Below are positions 5,462-7,535 of a stretch of 7,535 nucleotides of DNA, in pieces; positions within the stretch are counted from its first letter, which is position 1; every line of letters starts with the position of its first letter. A model generated the notes under the pieces. The model saw only the letters and a list, made by a program, of their open reading frames with translations, was not told where the DNA came from and did not search any database. This stretch comes from Candidatus Woykebacteria bacterium RBG_16_39_9b. Its GTDB lineage: Bacteria; Patescibacteriota; Microgenomatia; Woykebacterales; RBG-16-39-9b. The stretch covers positions 17,344-24,878 of the forward strand of contig MHCR01000015.1 of the NCBI GenBank assembly GCA_001816695.1. Reading direction: 5' to 3'. The position numbers were made by a program, and so were the translations under genes.

Positions 5462-6165
5462 GTTTTAAATAGGTCTGGTCTTTTTTTGCGAGTTTCTTTT
5501 AGTGCCTCTTTTATTCTCCATTTTTCGATTTTCTTGTGATCTCCACTTAATAAAACTTTTGGCACAAGTAAGCTTCGAAATTTGGCCGGTCTTGTATACT
5601 GAGGATATTCCAATATAGTTTGAATTCTGTCGCCCGATTTTACCCGAGTAAAAGTCTCAAATTTTAATGATTCCTTATCGCCTAGAACTTTTGGTATTAA
5701 TCTTGCTACAGTATCTATTAAAACTAAAGCGGCTGGTTCTCCGCCAGTCAAAATATAATCCCCAATTGATATTTCTTCATCAATAAAGTTATCGACAAAT
5801 CGGCCATCCACCCCTTCATAGTGGCCGCAAATTAATATTAACCAGTCTTTTTTGGCCAAAGATTTAGCCTTTTTTTGATTAAATATAGCACCTTTTGGGG
5901 AAAGAAGAATTTTGTGTGCTTTTTGACCTTCGCCTGACTTTAAAACCTGCTCTAGAGCAGGTACCAATACATCGACCTTCATAATCATGCCACTTCCGCC
6001 GCCGAAAGGTTTGTCATCGACTGTCCCATGTTTATCAGCGGCAAAATCTCGTATGTCAGTTAGACCGATTTCAAGTAGTTTTTTGTTTACGGCTCTTTTT
6101 AAAATGCTGCTGTTAAAAGGTGTTTTGAAATAGTCGGTAAAGAGAGTTAGTATATCTACTCTCAT
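5458..6165 (-). CDS. trmD: tRNA (guanine-N1)-methyltransferase TrmD
   Basis: 235 residues. TrmD transfers a methyl group from S-adenosylmethionine to N1 of G37 in tRNAs, preventing +1 frameshifts. Diagnostic motifs run in order: MRVDILTLF at the start, PFGGGSGMIM (53-62), LICGHYEGVDGR (111-122), the trefoil-knot cofactor segment SIGDYILTGGE (133-143), LEYPQYTRP (185-193), VPKVLLSGDH (201-210) and RPDLF near the end. Arg155 matches the conserved catalytic Arg. Fifteen residues on, where E. coli and B. subtilis have the proposed catalytic Asp (DSF), this protein has Glu170 (ETF). About 8 extra residues follow before LEYP. A GGAAAG ribosome site (6176-6181) lies 10 bases before the start. It is last in the minus-strand cluster, 6 bases after khpA, with no rimM between them and no rplS after it. 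Confidence 0.97.
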   Translation of the reverse strand: MRVDILTLFTDYFKTPFNSSILKRAVNKKLLEIGLTDIRDFAADKHGTVDDKPFGGGSGMIMKVDVLVPALEQVLKSGEGQKAHKILLSPKGAIFNQKKAKSLAKKDWLILICGHYEGVDGRFVDNFIDEEISIGDYILTGGEPAALVLIDTVARLIPKVLGDKESLKFETFTRVKSGDRIQTILEYPQYTRPAKFRSLLVPKVLLSGDHKKIEKWRIKEALKETRKKRPDLFKT

Positions 6166-6171
6166 AGATAG

Positions 6172-6405
6172 TTAGCTTTCCATTAGGACTAATTTGAAGC
6201 GGATATTGTTTTTTATTGCCTTTATTTTCAGAAGAGACCGGATTGATTTTATTATTCTTCCATTCTTGCCAATTATTCTTCCTATTATTTCCTTTGGTGC
6301 GTATACCACTAGGTTAAGTATGCCTTCCTCTGTCTGCTCTTCTATTTTAATTCCCGAAGGGTCATCTAAGATCCCTTCGATAATATAGTTAAGTAATTTT
6401 TTCAT
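6172..6405 (-). CDS. khpA: KH-domain RNA-binding protein KhpA (YlqC family)
   Basis: 77 residues, the usual size of this small family. It is a single KH fold with the nucleic-acid-binding GxxG loop as GKNG (46-49, in IIGRIIGKNGRIIKSI). The N-terminus (LLNYIIEGILDDP) is typical of KhpA. In Gram-positive bacteria it pairs with KhpB and binds RNA, affecting cell division and small-RNA biology. The genes around it (rpsP before, trmD after) are its classic neighbours. No clear ribosome binding site precedes the ATG, and the 23-base gap after rpsP is almost all A and T. Translation may rely on low structure or on reinitiation. Confidence 0.93.
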   Translation of the reverse strand: MKKLLNYIIEGILDDPSGIKIEEQTEEGILNLVVYAPKEIIGRIIGKNGRIIKSIRSLLKIKAIKNNIRFKLVLMES

Positions 6406-6428
6406 TACACTGATAAATTTATAAAATT

Positions 6429-6665
6429 TTACTTTGCCAGTTTTTTAAATAAATTTCTTACCGTTACGGTGGGTTGGCCACCGACGCTAACCCAGTAAAG
6501 GTATCTTTCTTTGTTTATTTCCACTAAATAAGGGTTAACTGTTGGATCATAATGGCCGATAGTCTCAATGTTACGTCCGGTTCTTTTATAAGTACTTTCA
6601 GCCACTACTATTCTGTATTTTGGTTGCTTTTTTGCGCCAACTCTAGCTAATCTTATCTTTACCAT
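6429..6665 (-). CDS. rpsP: 30S ribosomal protein S16
   Basis: 78 residues with the family start MVKIRLARVGAKKQPKYRIV and the later marks IETIGHYDP (33-41), YWVSVGGQPT (57-66) and VRNLFKK (69-75). S16 binds 16S rRNA during early 30S assembly. The start is taken at the ATG at 6665, not at the in-frame TTG at 6680. The conserved protein begins at this Met, and the TTG forms part of the GGAG ribosome site (6675-6678) that lies 9 bases before the ATG. It follows rnc by 18 bases and precedes khpA, matching the common rpsP-khpA pairing. Confidence 0.97.
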   Translation of the reverse strand: MVKIRLARVGAKKQPKYRIVVAESTYKRTGRNIETIGHYDPTVNPYLVEINKERYLYWVSVGGQPTVTVRNLFKKLAK

Positions 6666-6674
6666 ATTAGTAAA

Positions 6675-6680
6675 CTCCAA
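6675..6680 (-). promoter_or_regulatory. Shine-Dalgarno site (TTGGAG) deciding the rpsP start
   Basis: On the minus strand TTGGAG lies 9 bases before the ATG at 6665. The upstream in-frame TTG is part of this site, so the longer reading with five extra residues is unlikely. Confidence 0.75.
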
Positions 6681-6683
6681 ATT

Positions 6684-7379
6684 TTAATCTAAAAGGTTTA
6701 AATTTTCAAGCGCGGCTTTTGCAGCGGACTGTTCAGCTGCTTGCTTACTCCCACCATTACCTTCGGCTATCTTTTTTTTGCCCAGATAAACTCCAATTAT
6801 AAAGGTTTTTGCGTGATCTGGTCCTTCCTCCTTCAATACTTTGTAAGACGGTGTAATTGAAAATCTTTCTTGTGATAGCTCTTGCAGGTTGCTTTTGTAA
6901 TCTTTATAGAGTTTCTTCTCAATTATATTTTTTAACTTGGGAATAAGTGTTTTTTGAATAAAGTTTGTTGAGGCTTCTAATCCCAAATCCAAAAAAATAG
7001 CCCCCAAAAAAGATTCGTATGTATTAGCGAGAATATACTGGCGATTTCTACCGCCAGTCGCTTCCTCGCCTCGGGATAGCAGAAGATATGACCCAAGTGA
7101 AAGGTCAGAGGCGGCTTCCGAAAGAATCTTCGCGTTAACTATTGATGAGCGGTAGTTTGTAAGATCGCCTTCGGACTTATTGCTGTAGGTGCTAAACAGA
7201 TAATCTGAAACAATAAAACCAAGAACAGCATCTCCGAGGAACTCTAAACGTTCATTGTGAGGCAAATTCTCTTCTGGATGCTCGTTCAGATATGAGCGGT
7301 GAATGAATGCGGATTTTACTAAGTCCTTCCTTTTGAATTTTAAATTTAGTTTTTTCTCCAATTGTGCGAAGTTAATCAT
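6684..7379 (-). CDS. rnc: Ribonuclease III
   Basis: 231 residues, full length. The RNase III domain (about 3-150) holds the signature HNERLEFLGDAVLG (41-54) with Glu43, Glu46 and Asp50, and the second metal-site segment ILANTYESFLGAIFLD (116-131) with Glu122. The double-stranded RNA-binding domain (about 159-228) starts DYKSNLQEL and shows GPDHAKTF (186-193) and GGSKQAAEQSAA (209-220). It cuts double-stranded RNA in rRNA and mRNA processing. The Asp114 position of the E. coli enzyme is Asn119 here (AN instead of AD), while the key Glu117 equivalent is kept. The start ATG directly follows the ACP-like stop (TAAATG), with no clear ribosome site of its own, so translation is probably coupled. 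Confidence 0.97.
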   Translation of the reverse strand: MINFAQLEKKLNLKFKRKDLVKSAFIHRSYLNEHPEENLPHNERLEFLGDAVLGFIVSDYLFSTYSNKSEGDLTNYRSSIVNAKILSEAASDLSLGSYLLLSRGEEATGGRNRQYILANTYESFLGAIFLDLGLEASTNFIQKTLIPKLKNIIEKKLYKDYKSNLQELSQERFSITPSYKVLKEEGPDHAKTFIIGVYLGKKKIAEGNGGSKQAAEQSAAKAALENLNLLD

Positions 7380-7535
7380 TTAGCTTGCGTCTAATTGGTC
7401 TGAGATGTAATTAACTATGTCTTCTACCGTTTGGAAGTTGATGACTTCTTCTTGGGGTACATTAATTTTAAACTCAGATTCTATAGAAGTTACTAGGTCA
7501 CCAATACTTAATGGATCGGCATTTAAGTCGTCCTT
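7380..7535 (-). CDS. Acyl-carrier-protein-like protein, C-terminal part (5' end outside window)
   Basis: 51 visible residues, in frame from the right edge to a TAA that touches the rnc ATG. The sequence fits the ACP four-helix fold without gaps: DDLNADPLSIGDLVTSIE matches the family's DLGADSLDxVELVMxLE, followed by EFKINVP and a final helix TVEDIVNYI. ACP next to rnc is a widespread gene order. In a normal ACP the Ser of the DSL motif carries 4'-phosphopantetheine. Here that residue is Pro (codon CCA at 7514-7512), and the nearest Ser is two residues later. It therefore probably cannot carry an acyl group at the usual place, and its function is open. The N-terminal helix is outside the window. 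No gene symbol is given because the carrier function is in doubt. Confidence 0.82.
   Translation of the reverse strand, partial: KDDLNADPLSIGDLVTSIESEFKINVPQEEVINFQTVEDIVNYISDQLDAS

Noticed and set aside
5461..5490. Terminator between pilO and trmD from the T-run at about 5480-5486
   Set aside because: The preceding AGGTCTGGTCT is a direct, not inverted, repeat. No stable stem precedes the T-run on either strand, and the T-run encodes lysines of TrmD.
6666..6680. Longer S16 starting at TTG 6680
   Set aside because: The TTG is part of the ribosome site for the ATG at 6665, and S16 proteins begin at that Met.

Overview
The window looks like a piece of an AT-rich genome from a Candidate Phyla Radiation (Patescibacteria) bacterium, perhaps Microgenomates or Katanobacteria-like. 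This rests on gene content and on compact, overlapping gene order; no marker in the window fixes the lineage. TGA ends two genes directly at the start of the next gene, so UGA is a stop here. That argues against the SR1/Gracilibacteria code in which UGA is glycine.

Left part (1-5461, plus strand) is a type IV pilus / type II secretion-like assembly locus. It starts inside a GspH-like minor pseudopilin. GspI/PilV-like, GspJ/PilW-like and PilX/GspK-like proteins follow, which is the conserved H-I-J-K order of a pseudopilus tip complex. The first three are joined by ATGA overlaps. The fourth has its own candidate promoter. Next comes a membrane-anchored rhodanese-like protein, then a candidate extended -10 promoter, and then pilM, pilN and pilO (1-base gap, then a 20-base overlap). 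No pilP or secretin pilQ follows, as expected for a pilus machine without an outer membrane.

Right part (5458-7535, minus strand) is a tight housekeeping cluster. In transcription order it holds an acyl-carrier-protein-like gene (cut by the window end), rnc (RNase III), rpsP (ribosomal protein S16), khpA (KH-domain RNA-binding protein) and trmD (tRNA m1G37 methyltransferase). It joins two gene neighbourhoods that are separate in many bacteria (acpP-rnc and rpsP-khpA-rimM-trmD) and lacks rimM. The two halves converge, and the pilO and trmD stop codons share a TTAA.

Points worth a second look are these. The ACP-like protein has Pro where the phosphopantetheine-bearing Ser should be. The exported rhodanese has a C-x3-C active loop. 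Cysteines are almost confined to exported proteins and come in even numbers. TrmD has Glu at the proposed catalytic Asp, and RNase III has Asn at one metal-binding Asp. I see no mobile element, CRISPR array, tRNA or rRNA. No intergenic gap exceeds about 70 bases.
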